From assembly GCA_016713225.1 (NCBI GenBank), contig JADJPO010000011.1, positions 248,001 through 312,000 of the forward strand: a stretch of 64,000 nt of DNA. Reading direction: 5' to 3'. Position numbers and translations under genes: made by a program. The notes under the pieces were generated by a model. That model saw nothing but the letters and a program-made list of their open reading frames with translations. It was not told where the DNA came from and searched no databases. How positions within the stretch are numbered: the stretch's first letter is position 1; each line of letters begins with the position of its first letter. This DNA is from Kineosporiaceae bacterium (lineage in GTDB: Bacteria; Actinomycetota; Actinomycetes; Actinomycetales; Kineosporiaceae). Shown here piece by piece: positions 9,430 to 18,726 of the stretch.

Positions 9430-10320
9430 TCATCGGTTGACCACCTGCACCTGTTGGACGGCGAACGTCGACGTCGCCGAGGTGACCAGTGGCGGCAGCT
9501 GCCCGGAGGTGCCGTTGCTGCCCGTCCACGTGACCGTCCACTGGATGGCCACCGTGGCGGTGACGCCGTTGCTGACGTGGCGATAGACGAGGCCGCACCC
9601 ACCCGCGGACGGCGCGCTGTCGCCGTCCGCTTCACGCCAGGGCCGACCCGGCCCGGGGCAGTTCACCGAGGCGGCACCGGTGCCCGGGTCGAACACCAAC
9701 GCCACCGGCCGGGCCGTGGCCGTCGCGGAGATCGCTCCCGCGCTGACCGTCTTCGACTGCACCGTGAAGGTCTGCGGGGCAGTCCAGAACCAGGTCCACA
9801 GGTTGACCCACGTGTAGGGCCTACCGGCGTCCCGGTTCTTCGCGTCCGGGGACCGCTCGATCGTCGGTTTCGGCAGGCGCAGCAGGCGATACGCACGCTG
9901 CGCCAGCATCGCCGGAGTGATCACCGGCATCGTGGGCGCGCAACCCACGCCCTGCAGCAACGGGCCGATCCCAGTCGCGGGCAGACCGGCCTCGGTGAAC
10001 GTGGTTCCCCACGCCCAGCAGTACAAGGCGTGATCGGACGCCGCGCAGGCACTGCCGGTCGGGTTGGTCGAGCACGGATCCACCAGCGGAATCTCGGGGT
10101 CAGCCGCGGAACCTGCCCCCGGACGGGTGCCGCCCGGCGCACCTGGCGAACGCACCTCGATGCCCACCGTGCCGCCGGCACCGCCCGGCGTGACGATGAT
10201 CGGAGGCGGTGTAGGAGCCGCCACGGCGTTCGTCATCCCGGTCGACAACGACATCGTGACCAGCGCAGCCACGGCCCACCCGATCCGCGCCGGGCGTCCG
10301 AGACTGCGCTGGGTCAACAT
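9430..10320 (-). CDS. Secreted hypothetical protein of the Tad locus
   Basis: 296 residues with a clear signal peptide (RIGWAVAALVTMSLSTGMTNAVAA, predicted cleavage after AVAA), then a Pro/Gly-rich linker and a Cys-containing domain with six or more Cys, Trp-rich strands (VNLWTWFWTAP) and Thr/Val beta segments. I do not recognise the family. Similar exported proteins commonly lie at the head of actinobacterial Tad operons. Start chosen at the ATG overlapping the lipoprotein stop. Probably an extracytoplasmic component or cargo. Confidence 0.65.
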   Translation of the reverse strand: MLTQRSLGRPARIGWAVAALVTMSLSTGMTNAVAAPTPPPIIVTPGGAGGTVGIEVRSPGAPGGTRPGAGSAADPEIPLVDPCSTNPTGSACAASDHALYCWAWGTTFTEAGLPATGIGPLLQGVGCAPTMPVITPAMLAQRAYRLLRLPKPTIERSPDAKNRDAGRPYTWVNLWTWFWTAPQTFTVQSKTVSAGAISATATARPVALVFDPGTGAASVNCPGPGRPWREADGDSAPSAGGCGLVYRHVSNGVTATVAIQWTVTWTGSNGTSGQLPPLVTSATSTFAVQQVQVVNR

Positions 10321-10946
10321 GGCGTGTCGACCAGGTACTCGATCATCTGGACCCGCCAGGTGCCGTCGTCCGCTTTGGTCAGGGTGGCGCGCGTGTTGTT
10401 CTGGGCCACGCCCACGGTGCGCTTGACGCCGGTCTTGGCGACGAGAGTTCCGTAGCGGCTGGAGTCCATGCAATCGCCCATGACCGCGACGGCACGACCG
10501 TTGATGGGTGCCTGCCAGTAGGGGTGATTCACCACTTGGCCGTAGAACCGCAGGCCGGATTTCGCGAACGTGGCGGCCTCGTCGAGCACCTGCTGACGAG
10601 TGGGATCCACCGCGACGGCGCCCACGGCCGACGGCCACTGCGACGACTGCAGGTCGAGGAGGCCCTGATGAACTCGCCAGTACGCGACCCACGCCTGCTC
10701 CACGGCGGTGCGATCGGTGGCCTCCCTCTCGGCGGTCGAGAGTGGGGTCGGACTGATCGAAGCCGTCGCCGCTGAGGACGTGGACGAGGTGGAGCTCGAG
10801 GACGCGGCGCCGTCCGGCGAATCACCACCGGAGCAAGCGGACACCAGCACCGCGGACGCCGCGATCGCTACGGCCGCGACACGACGGCGAGCGCCACCAC
10901 GATCTCGCGCGGTGGCGATAGCCCGCCCTGCTGACGTTCCGGTCAC
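10314..10946 (-). CDS. Lipoprotein, first gene of the Tad operon
   Basis: 210 residues from the GTG at 10944-10946. The Arg-rich n-region, hydrophobic segment and lipobox LVSAC give a lipidated Cys followed by a Ser/Thr-rich linker. The mature domain (SNTF2/Rv-like alpha+beta with VEQAWVAYWR near its start and DDGTWRVQMIEYL at its end) resembles small actinobacterial secreted lipoproteins. It is the promoter-proximal gene, so its start is just downstream of the divergent control region. Confidence 0.7.
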   Translation of the reverse strand: MTGTSAGRAIATARDRGGARRRVAAVAIAASAVLVSACSGGDSPDGAASSSSTSSTSSAATASISPTPLSTAEREATDRTAVEQAWVAYWRVHQGLLDLQSSQWPSAVGAVAVDPTRQQVLDEAATFAKSGLRFYGQVVNHPYWQAPINGRAVAVMGDCMDSSRYGTLVAKTGVKRTVGVAQNNTRATLTKADDGTWRVQMIEYLVDTPC

Positions 10947-11164
10947 CGTGCCCCCTGCCGGGTGGAGGGTTCTGATTCCGACCTCGGGGCGTGCAGCGCC
11001 CCGATGCACGCCCTCGGGCTACGACACCGAGACCGGGCCAATCATCTCGGTGCCGAGCGACGTGCTTGCTGTCATTTTTTTCAGAGGAAGAACTCATTGG
11101 TACTGTAGACTGCCAGCAAGAGTCAACGCTTTGGCCACCCTGAATCGCCACAGCGGAGGTGGAC
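10947..11164. promoter_or_regulatory. Divergent control region between Tad operon and XRE operon
   Basis: 218 bases separate the starts of the lipoprotein (minus) and the XRE regulator (plus). A perfect 9-bp inverted repeat (GGGCGTGCA at 10987-10995 and TGCACGCCC at 11005-11013, 9-nt spacer) lies on the Tad-operon side. An AT-rich run (ATTTTTTTCAG, near 11075) followed by TACTGT near 11100 could be core promoter sequence for the plus operon. GGAGG at 11155-11159 is the ribosome site for the XRE gene and sets its start at 11165. Regulation of both operons by the XRE protein is inferred, not shown. Confidence 0.45.
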
Positions 11165-11587
11165 ATGTCGGGCAGCACGTCCCCGGCGTCGCGCTCGCTG
11201 GCGCAGAAGATCGACCGCCTCTTCGAGATCGTGCGGCCTGCCAAGGGCGAGTACACCTACGACCAGGTCGCCAGGGCGATCGAGGAACGCGGCGGCCCCA
11301 CGATCTCGGCCTCCTACCTCTGGCAGCTGCGAAAGGGCTTGCGAGACAACCCGACCAAGAAGCATCTGGAGGCTCTCGCGGACTTCTTCGGCGTTCCACC
11401 TGCGTACTTCTTCGACGACACGGCCACCGAACGCGTCGACGCCGAACTCGATCTTCTCGCCGCGCTGCGCGAGACCCCGGTACGCCACATGGCCTTGCGC
11501 GCGTCCGGATTGTCCGATCAGACTCTGAAGGCCATCACCGAGATGATCGACCGAGCCCGGCAGCTCGAGGGACTGGACGACGACTGA
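11165..11587 (+). CDS. XRE-family helix-turn-helix regulator
   Basis: 140 residues. The N-terminal half is a Cro/C1-type HTH with GGPTISASYLWQLRKGLRDN as recognition region and HLEALADFFGVPPAYFFDD as the closing helices, a form widespread in actinobacteria. The C-terminal half is a short helical domain. ATG at 11165 is chosen because GGAGG sits 5 bases upstream. It is followed after 33 bases by an ImmA/IrrE-like gene, the classic regulator/antirepressor pairing. It probably controls its own operon and perhaps the divergent Tad operon. Confidence 0.85.
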   Translation: MSGSTSPASRSLAQKIDRLFEIVRPAKGEYTYDQVARAIEERGGPTISASYLWQLRKGLRDNPTKKHLEALADFFGVPPAYFFDDTATERVDAELDLLAALRETPVRHMALRASGLSDQTLKAITEMIDRARQLEGLDDD

Positions 11588-11620
11588 CGCTTCACATCTG
11601 AGCAGAACCCCAGGGAGGGG

Positions 11621-12157
11621 GTGGCCGTGAACTTGAGGGCGTTGCGCCAGCACTGCGAACGGCTCCTGCACGACATCGAGATCCCCGAGCCGTTCAGCAT
11701 TCAAACCTTCGCGGATGCCGTGAGCCGGCGCCGACGGCGTCCCCTGCACCTGTTGGCCAAGACTTCACACCTCGGCCCCTGCGGCCTGTGGCTGGCCCTG
11801 CCCGAGGTCGACTACGTGTTCTACGAATCGGCGACCAGCCCCCTGCACCGCGACCACATCATCGTCCACGAACTGGCGCACCTGCTGGCCGACCACGAGC
11901 CGACGGACCACCTCGACCCGTCGCTCTTGCGCGGCCTCCTGCCCGACCTCGACCCCGCCGTGGTGCAACGCGTTCTCGCCCGCTCGATCTACTCGGCCGT
12001 CCAAGAGCAGGAAGCCGAGATGATCGCCACCCTCGTGCTGCAACGCTCCGGACGGCAGGCGAGTGCCGAGCACCCGGTGTCCAGCGACCCCGGCGAGTCG
12101 GCACTGCTCGAGCGCTTGGAGTCGACCCTCGGCGCACGGAGATCGCCGCGTGGTTGA
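11621..12157 (+). CDS. ImmA/IrrE-like metallopeptidase
   Basis: 178 residues with the zinc motif HELAHLLADHE (HExxH) near residues 86-90, preceded by DHIIVHE. The size fits stand-alone ImmA/IrrE proteins. Such proteases usually cleave the neighbouring XRE repressor in response to a signal, and the gene order here (XRE then protease) fits. A GTG at 11621 or 11627 is the start; an AGGGAGGGGG stretch lies directly upstream. The stop overlaps the next gene. Confidence 0.8.
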   Translation: MAVNLRALRQHCERLLHDIEIPEPFSIQTFADAVSRRRRRPLHLLAKTSHLGPCGLWLALPEVDYVFYESATSPLHRDHIIVHELAHLLADHEPTDHLDPSLLRGLLPDLDPAVVQRVLARSIYSAVQEQEAEMIATLVLQRSGRQASAEHPVSSDPGESALLERLESTLGARRSPRG

Positions 12158-13376
12158 CCATGCCGTCGCCGCGATCGCGGCACTGCTGTGGCTGACTGCT
12201 TTGATCGAGGCCGTGGCCGTCGTCCGACGAGATCAGCCTGAACCGGCCCTGACCATGCTCGTGGTCACCTTTGGCTTGCTGGCCGTCTCAGCGACGTTCT
12301 TCGTTCCGGCTGTCTACGTCGCGGCGGGCCGCCTGACCGGGGTGGCCAACATCGGTGAACCGATCGCCCGGACGGCGTTGGCCGGCGCAGCCTGGGCGGT
12401 GCAGGTCATGCTCGAACGCCTCGTGGACGACAAAGGCGCTCCCCGACGCGCCAGCCGCCGTGTCCCGGTGCTGGCGGTGTTCGTGGCCGCGTTGTGGGTG
12501 TGCTTCATCGTGGCGCCGGTGGACCGGCCGACACGCATGTTCACCCGCGACTACGGCGACGAACCAGTCGTGGCCGCCTACCTCGTCATCTCGTTGGGCT
12601 ACCTGGCCCTGGGACTGACCGCGGTCGTCCGAGACACCCGCCGCTACGCGCGCACCGCGCGCCAAACCCTCGCGATCGCGTTGCGCCTGATCGGGTACGG
12701 CTGCTTGTTCGGGCTGGCCTACATCTCGGTCAAAGTGACCTTCCTGTTGTTGCTGGTCACGGCGCATATGAGCGATGCCAGCGCCCTCGAATCGGCGCTC
12801 GGGCGGTCCCTGGCCATCGTGGGCGCCCTGCTCGTGATGACTGGATCGGTACTGCCGCTGCTGGCTTCTGCCGGACCGAGACTGCTCGGCCCGCTTCGGT
12901 CGTATCGGGATCTGCGACGCCTGTATCCCCTGTGGGCGCTGATGTATCGCAGCACTCCCGACATCGCCATGGACCCCACCGCTTCGGTCCTCGCTGATGC
13001 ACTGCGACTCCGAGACCTCGAGATGCGGCGGTATCGCCGCGTCATCGAGATCCGCGACGGGCGACTAGCGCTGGCCCCCTACATCGACCCGACGCACCCC
13101 AGCTGCGTGCCTGAGGGCGCAGCCGCACCCGAACTCGGCGACTGGACCGCGGCCGTCGAGGCAGCCCGGCTGCTCGACGCTGCGGCACGCAAGGCTCGCG
13201 GTGCATCACCGAGCCGAACCCCGGCGCCCTCCCCCGACAAGGCGGCCACGCTGGCCGACGAGATCGACTGGCTTGCCCGCGTCTCGCGACACCTCCGCTC
13301 CCGATCACGGGTGACGCGCCGCCACCGACCTGAGGAGAATCGAAGCAGCGCCCCGACCCCGAGGACCAACCCGTGA
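12150..13376 (+). CDS. MAB_1171c-type multi-pass membrane protein
   Basis: 408 residues from the GTG at 12150, which overlaps the stop of the protease gene. Seven hydrophobic segments alternate with short loops in the first 255 residues. A soluble C-terminal region follows with SYRDLRRLYPLWALMYRSTPDI, a motif I associate with the MAB_1171c putative transporter family that co-occurs with XRE/ImmA genes in actinobacteria. Molecular function is unknown. The C-terminal third is Arg/Ala-rich and predicted helical. Confidence 0.7.
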   Translation: MVDHAVAAIAALLWLTALIEAVAVVRRDQPEPALTMLVVTFGLLAVSATFFVPAVYVAAGRLTGVANIGEPIARTALAGAAWAVQVMLERLVDDKGAPRRASRRVPVLAVFVAALWVCFIVAPVDRPTRMFTRDYGDEPVVAAYLVISLGYLALGLTAVVRDTRRYARTARQTLAIALRLIGYGCLFGLAYISVKVTFLLLLVTAHMSDASALESALGRSLAIVGALLVMTGSVLPLLASAGPRLLGPLRSYRDLRRLYPLWALMYRSTPDIAMDPTASVLADALRLRDLEMRRYRRVIEIRDGRLALAPYIDPTHPSCVPEGAAAPELGDWTAAVEAARLLDAAARKARGASPSRTPAPSPDKAATLADEIDWLARVSRHLRSRSRVTRRHRPEENRSSAPTPRTNP

Positions 13377-13942
13377 CCACCACCGCACCTACTCGCCCGC
13401 ATCCTGCTGCGCTCAGGCTCGCGCGGGTCCTCACTGAAGTGTTCGCACCGGTTGTGCTGGTCATCGGACTGCTGTTGGCCGTGGCCATCCACGCCAGCCC
13501 CACCCTCGGCAAGGGCCTGCTCTACGGCGCCATCACCGCCTTCTTCGCCGGCGGGCTGCCCTACGCCATCCTGCTGCTCGGCATCCGCCGCGGACACCTC
13601 GGCGACCGCCACATCACCACCCGCCAAGAACGCCCCGCCATGATGGCCATCGGCCTCGTTTCGGTCACCACCGGCCTCATCCTCACCTGGTGGCTCGGCG
13701 CACCCCGAGCACTCTTCGCCCTCGTCGCCGCCATGGTCGCCGGCATCGCCGCCTCCCTGGCCATCACCCTCTTTTGGAAGATCTCCATCCACGCCGCCTG
13801 CGCAGGCGGCACCCTCGCCATCCTCATCCTCGAATTCGGACCCTGGATGTGGGTGGTGCTCCCCCTCGTCGCAGCCATCGCCTGGGCACGAGTCACCCTC
13901 CGCGACCACACCCTCCTCCAAGTCCTGGCGGGCGCCATTTGA
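13373..13942 (+). CDS. PAP2-like integral membrane protein
   Basis: 189 residues, mostly hydrophobic, with about six membrane segments. It carries the phosphatase-superfamily-like pieces WKISIHAACAGG and RVTLRDHTLLQVLAG, but not a full PAP2 motif set (KxxxxxxRP is missing). GTG start overlaps the upstream stop. The protein ends right after the QVLAGAI helix, where relatives usually have another helix, so the C terminus may be slightly shortened. This end coincides with the change from the Tad region to the defence island. Confidence 0.6.
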   Translation: MTTTAPTRPHPAALRLARVLTEVFAPVVLVIGLLLAVAIHASPTLGKGLLYGAITAFFAGGLPYAILLLGIRRGHLGDRHITTRQERPAMMAIGLVSVTTGLILTWWLGAPRALFALVAAMVAGIAASLAITLFWKISIHAACAGGTLAILILEFGPWMWVVLPLVAAIAWARVTLRDHTLLQVLAGAI

Positions 13943-14280
13943 ATTGAGCCCGAACCTGGCTTCAGCTTGTTGAGCGTTGGGCTGGCCACCTGAGGCACGC
14001 CGCCTCCCGGTACCCGGAACATGTTCATGTGGTGCGTAACTGGGCATTCAATTCATCCGGAAGGGCCACACACTTGAGCGCGGAGCCAACATCACGCCGT
14101 GCGGCATGCACAGGCCTCCGGACGCCGAAGACTCCCGACGCCCGAGTTGAGTGTGCGCACATCCAGGTCTCGACTTCTCAACTCAAAGACGCTCAGTTAC
14201 CACCAGCGATCATGCTGTTACGGCAGACTTGCCCCCGTGGGCCACACCGCCCTGTTGGTGGCGACGATTAGAAAGGTTCC
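13943..14280. other. Intergenic region at the island edge
   Basis: 338 bases without a convincing gene. It contains short palindromes (AACATGTT near 14018-14025; GTGCGCAC near 14152) and a weak AGAAAGG ribosome-like site before the ATG at 14281. It presumably holds the promoter of the downstream five-gene operon. I see no tRNA, integrase site or clear -35/-10 pair. Confidence 0.35.
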
Positions 14281-16545
14281 ATGGACGAAGAAGGCTCCTC
14301 CGCGTTCCCCGACCCGGTGGTGGATCTCCGGCCTGCTCGGTGCTGGCTCGATGCCTTCCCCTGGATCGAAGTCTGCGCAGTCGATTCGAGTGCCGCAATC
14401 GAGCAACTCCCCTGGTGGCAACACCCGATTGACGAGCTGGGGACCCCTGGTCGAGAACTTAGGCTGGCACAGATTGCCGAACTGGCCCTTGAGCGGCTGT
14501 CGCGCTGGACGATTGGCCAGATCTTCCCCGGTCTGCCCTCGAGCATCGCCCTCGCTGATCTGCCCCTACCCACTCGTGCTCGCAATGTGCTGAGTCGAGG
14601 CAACTGCTACTTGGCAGGAGATCTCCAAGGCGAAGAGCTTTCCGACATCCTCGACTGGCCTCAGGTTGGTGTCGGCACGGTTGACTCGATCCTCCGTGCT
14701 CTCGCGGATGCCGCCACCGAATCGGCATCTCCTGTACTGACTACCAGGCGAGAGCGCGGGCGCCACAGGCAAGCGTCTGCCCCAGGCGCGGGCGGAGAAC
14801 CACGCGAAACGGCGATCATTCGTGACCTGCACGTGATCGCCAACTGGTACGCCGCCCTCGGTCAGCCGGGGATGCCGCTGCTCGGCGGCGACCTGCCAGT
14901 CGATGCGCCGACCGAAGTCGCCGAAGCGAGGCACCGGCTGGAGCAGGTGACCGCTCGGGACGTGTTCGATCATGACCGAGCGGACCTGGACGTGGCCGAA
15001 CTGCTCCAGCTGTCGATCAGCGCCCTCGATGAGCGGGCTCAGGAGATCTTGGCGCGGCGCTTCTTCGCCGACCACCCCGAGACGCTGGAGGAGCTCGGCC
15101 GGTCCATGGGCGTCACCCGGGAGCGGATCCGGCAGATCGAGGGCAAGGCGCGGGCCAACATGGTGGAGTTCCTCGAACCGGGCGACTCCCTGCTGGAGCC
15201 ACTGAGCACGCTGGGCCTGGTCGCTGGGGCCGTTCGAGATGCAGTCGGCACCGTGACACCGCTCGATGAGCTGATCGCCCGCTTCCCCTCGCTGGCGCGA
15301 CGGGTGAAGGCGACAGCGCAACCGGCCTGGCGGGTGCTCGACCGGCTGGATGACGCGTACGAGATTGAGGACGGGTGGTGCGCGGCCCCGACGATCGCCG
15401 GCGCCCAGGCCGTGACCTTGGCCCGGCTGCAGGAGTCGGCCGACGCGCACGGCGTCGTGCAGCTGGATGATGTTGAGGCACTCAACCCCCGCCGGACCGG
15501 TGGCGGTCCGGAGCGCTTCCTCGGGGAGTGGCTGACCTACTGCGGCTACCAGCTGAGGGGCAACCATGTGTTCACTCGTACCTCCGTCGTCGGTGATTGG
15601 GCCGCGTCGATCTTGTCTGCCGGGGTGCGCCGATGGCCTCGCAGGAGATCTTGGACACGCATCGGTGTCGACCGGTCGCTGGGCTCGCTCAAGAACGCCA
15701 TGGGTATCGATGACCGATTCGAACGGGTCGACCGGGACCAGTGGGCGCTTGCGTCGTGGGGGCTCGATTCGTATATCGGTGTCCGGGCGCCCGTAAGGGA
15801 GGAAGTGGCCCGCAGCGACGGGCGGATCCCGCTCGACGACCTAGTGGCGCGCATTACCGGCAAGTACAGTGTGACCGCCAACAGCGTGGTGGCCTACGCG
15901 AGCTCGGCACCGTTCCGGGTGAAGAACGGGATGGTCACGCTCGACACGGCCGGGCGCTGTGTCCGCAAGACCCCCGAGCGGACAAGGCGCCTGTACCGGC
16001 GTCGGTCGGCGTGGGTGCTCCGACTCAAGATCACCAAGGAACACCAGCGCGGCAGCGGGTTCGTGGCTCCCATGGCTGTGGCCGGGCTGCTGCAAATGCA
16101 GCCGGGCGAGACCCTGATGCTTGACTCCGAGCTCGGCCCGCAGTCTGTAAACTGGAACGGCAACCAGCCGTGCTTCGGCAGCATTCGCCGGTTCCTGGTG
16201 GCGGCAGATGTAGCCATCGACACCGAGGTGTTCTTGGTGTTGCGCGATGACCGAGTCTTCGAGGTGGAGGTCATCCCAACTCCGACCTGCGAGGCCTTGG
16301 CGGACGCGCTGACGCTCGTGGGAGCTGTGGGCGGCGACGAGCGCCAGGCACTCGTGGTGCTGGCCGCCGCGATTGGGCTGCCGGAAGACTCGCCTGCGTC
16401 CAGCGTCATCGGCGGGTACCGAGAACGCGGTGACGCGGATATAGCCGACCTCTTGCTGGCCGCGCGCAGCGAGCTTGAGGGAGCGGTGTCCGTCGAGCGG
16501 CCGGCGGTTTCGGCCGACATTGACGACATCATGGATCTGCTGTGA
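14281..16545 (+). CDS. Sigma-70 region 4 / winged-helix protein of a dnd-linked restriction operon
   Basis: 754 residues. Residues about 92-143 look like the helix-hairpin-helix domain of the RNA polymerase alpha C terminus (LPTRARNVL...LAGDL...VGVGTVDSIL). Residues about 247-294 are a sigma-70 region 4 HTH (ALDERAQEIL...TRERIRQIEGKARANM). Further on are at least two winged-helix/HARE-HTH-like blocks (one ends FRVKNGMVTL). There is no visible nuclease or ATPase motif. First gene of an operon with the PLD-helicase (4-base overlap), facing the dnd genes. I infer a DNA-binding or recognition subunit of the phosphorothioate-linked restriction arm; it could also be a regulator. Confidence 0.7.
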   Translation: MDEEGSSAFPDPVVDLRPARCWLDAFPWIEVCAVDSSAAIEQLPWWQHPIDELGTPGRELRLAQIAELALERLSRWTIGQIFPGLPSSIALADLPLPTRARNVLSRGNCYLAGDLQGEELSDILDWPQVGVGTVDSILRALADAATESASPVLTTRRERGRHRQASAPGAGGEPRETAIIRDLHVIANWYAALGQPGMPLLGGDLPVDAPTEVAEARHRLEQVTARDVFDHDRADLDVAELLQLSISALDERAQEILARRFFADHPETLEELGRSMGVTRERIRQIEGKARANMVEFLEPGDSLLEPLSTLGLVAGAVRDAVGTVTPLDELIARFPSLARRVKATAQPAWRVLDRLDDAYEIEDGWCAAPTIAGAQAVTLARLQESADAHGVVQLDDVEALNPRRTGGGPERFLGEWLTYCGYQLRGNHVFTRTSVVGDWAASILSAGVRRWPRRRSWTRIGVDRSLGSLKNAMGIDDRFERVDRDQWALASWGLDSYIGVRAPVREEVARSDGRIPLDDLVARITGKYSVTANSVVAYASSAPFRVKNGMVTLDTAGRCVRKTPERTRRLYRRRSAWVLRLKITKEHQRGSGFVAPMAVAGLLQMQPGETLMLDSELGPQSVNWNGNQPCFGSIRRFLVAADVAIDTEVFLVLRDDRVFEVEVIPTPTCEALADALTLVGAVGGDERQALVVLAAAIGLPEDSPASSVIGGYRERGDADIADLLLAARSELEGAVSVERPAVSADIDDIMDLL

Positions 16546-18683
16546 GCACCGCGCCGGCTCCCCGAGGATTCCGGTCCCTGTCCTTGGGCGGACGGTACCG
16601 AAGCGACCGCCATGACGTCGTCGCTGAGTTCTATGTCCCGACACTTACGGTGGCGCAGAGCTACTCGCGGGCGGTTGGCTACTTCACGTCGACCAGCCTG
16701 GCCCTGTTTTCTCGTGGCATCGATGCGTTCACGCAGCACGGCGGCTCGATGCGGCTCATCGCCTCTCCCCACCTGAACGCCGATGACATCGTGGACATCG
16801 AGCGCGGCTATGACGTGCGCGCCGTGATTGAGCGAGCCACGCTCCGGGAGCTCGAAGACGAAAACCGCGAGAGTGTGCTGGCTGGCCTTGGCACCACGGG
16901 GCGCCTCATCGCGGACGGCAAACTCGACATAAAGTTGGCCTTCATTGAGCAGGCCGGTCGCGTCGGGATCTACCACGAGAAGATTGGGGCGCTGCGGGAC
17001 GGCACCGGGGAACTCGTGGCTTTCACCGGCAGCGCCAACGAGACGCTCGGCGGGCTGCTGGCCAACTTCGAGTCCGTCGAGGTGTACCGGGGCTGGATTG
17101 AGGGCGACGGCGAACAGGCCTTGCGCATCGAGGAGGACTTCGAGGACCTCTGGAACGACCGCACCCCTAACCTGCGCATCGAGGCCTTCCCCGAGGTAGC
17201 CAAGGACCGACTCGTGGCGATGAGCGGCCGGCGCCCCAAGGTGGACGTGCCTGGCAGGGACGACGCGCTCGATCCGCCACCCGTGCGGACGAATGAACCG
17301 GCGCAGCTGGCCATCCCTGGGTGGGTCGAGGTCCGCGACTACCAGCGCGACGCTGTGCGCGCGTGGCTTGGTAACCGGGGCCGCGGCATCCTCAAGATGG
17401 CGACCGGCACGGGCAAGACGAAGACCTCGATGATGGCAGCCTGCCAGTTGGCCCAGGTCCTGCGGCAACGCGAACAACCACTTGTAGTCTTGGTGCTCGC
17501 GCCCATGCAGCACCTGGTTGACCAGTGGATCACTGAGGTCGAGGGCTTCGGCGTGCGGCCGGTGGCCGTATACGAGTCCAGCCAGCGGTGGCTGCCTGTG
17601 GTGGAGGACCAACTCGCCGAAGCACGATTGGGGCAGCGCCCGGTGGTGGCGATGGTGGCGACAAACGCCTCGTTTGCCGGCGAGCGGTTCCAATCCGTCA
17701 TGTCGCGCATCACGCAGCCACTGCTCGTCATCGCGGACGAGGCGCACAACCTCGGCTCGTCGAAGTACCGATCGGCGCTGCCCCAGAACGCCACCTATCG
17801 CCTGGCGCTGTCGGCCACTCCGGAGCGGTGGTTCGATGACGAAGGCACCGACGCCCTATGCGACTACTTCGGCCCGGTCATCTACGAGCTCGGACTCGGG
17901 CAGGCCATCGAGATGGGCGCGCTTTGCCGCTACCGGTACGTTCCGCGCCTCATTGAACTGACCCATCAGGAGAGTGAGCTCTACGTCGAGCTGACCACGC
18001 AAATTGCCAAGCGACTGGCCGCCGGGGACAGCCTTAACGCTGACGACCCTGACTCTCCGATGGGTTACCTGCTGCGCCGTCGGGCCGGCGTGCTCGGCCA
18101 CGCCGAGGGCAAGCTGGAGCAGCTGCGGACTGACCTGGACGCGCGACGGGCAGCATGGTTCCAGCTCGTCTACTGCGCCGAGGGCAACCGCCCGAGGGAG
18201 GCTGGTGAGCCACCCGGACCGAACCAGGTGGCAGAGGTGATGGGTCTGGTGGGCAACGACCTTCGCTTGGCGGCGCACTCATATGTTTCGGAGACACCGC
18301 GCCCGGACCGTCGGGTGCTGCTGCGTCGGTTTGGAGCTGGAGACGACCTCCGCGTCCTGGTAGCCATGCGCTGCCTCGATGAAGGCGTGGACATCCCGGA
18401 CGCGCGTACCGCCTACTTGCTCGCGAGCAGCAGCAATCCTCGACAGTTCATCCAACGCCGCGGCCGCATCTTGCGGCACGCTGAGGGCAAAACGATGGCA
18501 GAGATCCTGGACTACATCGCCGTTCCGTCCGCGGGCACGCCGATCAACTTCGATGTCGAACGAAGCCTATTGAGCCGTGAGCTGGAACGGGCCAACGAGT
18601 TCGGCAAGCTCGCGGAAAACTACGAGACGACGCTGGGACTGCTTCGGCCGCTTAAAGAGCAGTACCAGCTTATGCACCTGTGA
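16542..18683 (+). CDS. DEAD/DEAH helicase with PLD nuclease domain (dnd-type restriction enzyme)
   Basis: 713 residues. The N-terminal domain has a phospholipase-D nuclease signature: H145-x-K147 (IYHEK) followed by GSANE at 163-167. The rest is a superfamily 2 helicase: ATGTGKT at 287-293, DEAH at 399-402, SATP in motif III, and QFIQRRGRILR as motif VI. This fusion matches the family known as DNA phosphorothioation system restriction enzyme (TIGR04095 type). The GTG start overlaps the upstream stop. Expected to track along and cut DNA lacking the sulfur mark; the assignment is from architecture and the dnd neighbourhood. Confidence 0.85.
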   Translation: MSTAPAPRGFRSLSLGGRYRSDRHDVVAEFYVPTLTVAQSYSRAVGYFTSTSLALFSRGIDAFTQHGGSMRLIASPHLNADDIVDIERGYDVRAVIERATLRELEDENRESVLAGLGTTGRLIADGKLDIKLAFIEQAGRVGIYHEKIGALRDGTGELVAFTGSANETLGGLLANFESVEVYRGWIEGDGEQALRIEEDFEDLWNDRTPNLRIEAFPEVAKDRLVAMSGRRPKVDVPGRDDALDPPPVRTNEPAQLAIPGWVEVRDYQRDAVRAWLGNRGRGILKMATGTGKTKTSMMAACQLAQVLRQREQPLVVLVLAPMQHLVDQWITEVEGFGVRPVAVYESSQRWLPVVEDQLAEARLGQRPVVAMVATNASFAGERFQSVMSRITQPLLVIADEAHNLGSSKYRSALPQNATYRLALSATPERWFDDEGTDALCDYFGPVIYELGLGQAIEMGALCRYRYVPRLIELTHQESELYVELTTQIAKRLAAGDSLNADDPDSPMGYLLRRRAGVLGHAEGKLEQLRTDLDARRAAWFQLVYCAEGNRPREAGEPPGPNQVAEVMGLVGNDLRLAAHSYVSETPRPDRRVLLRRFGAGDDLRVLVAMRCLDEGVDIPDARTAYLLASSSNPRQFIQRRGRILRHAEGKTMAEILDYIAVPSAGTPINFDVERSLLSRELERANEFGKLAENYETTLGLLRPLKEQYQLMHL

Positions 18684-18726
18684 AGCCACCGCGTGATCAT
18701 CACCTGAAGCGAAGGAGCACAACCAC

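Noticed and set aside
14018..14159. Short palindromes AACATGTT and GTGCGCAC as operators
   Set aside because: 8-bp palindromes are expected by chance at this length; no second copy or promoter placement to support them.
15894..17747. 617-residue open frame on the minus strand
   Set aside because: Antisense to the sigma4 protein and PLD-helicase genes; His/Arg/Gln-rich shadow composition; no family features.
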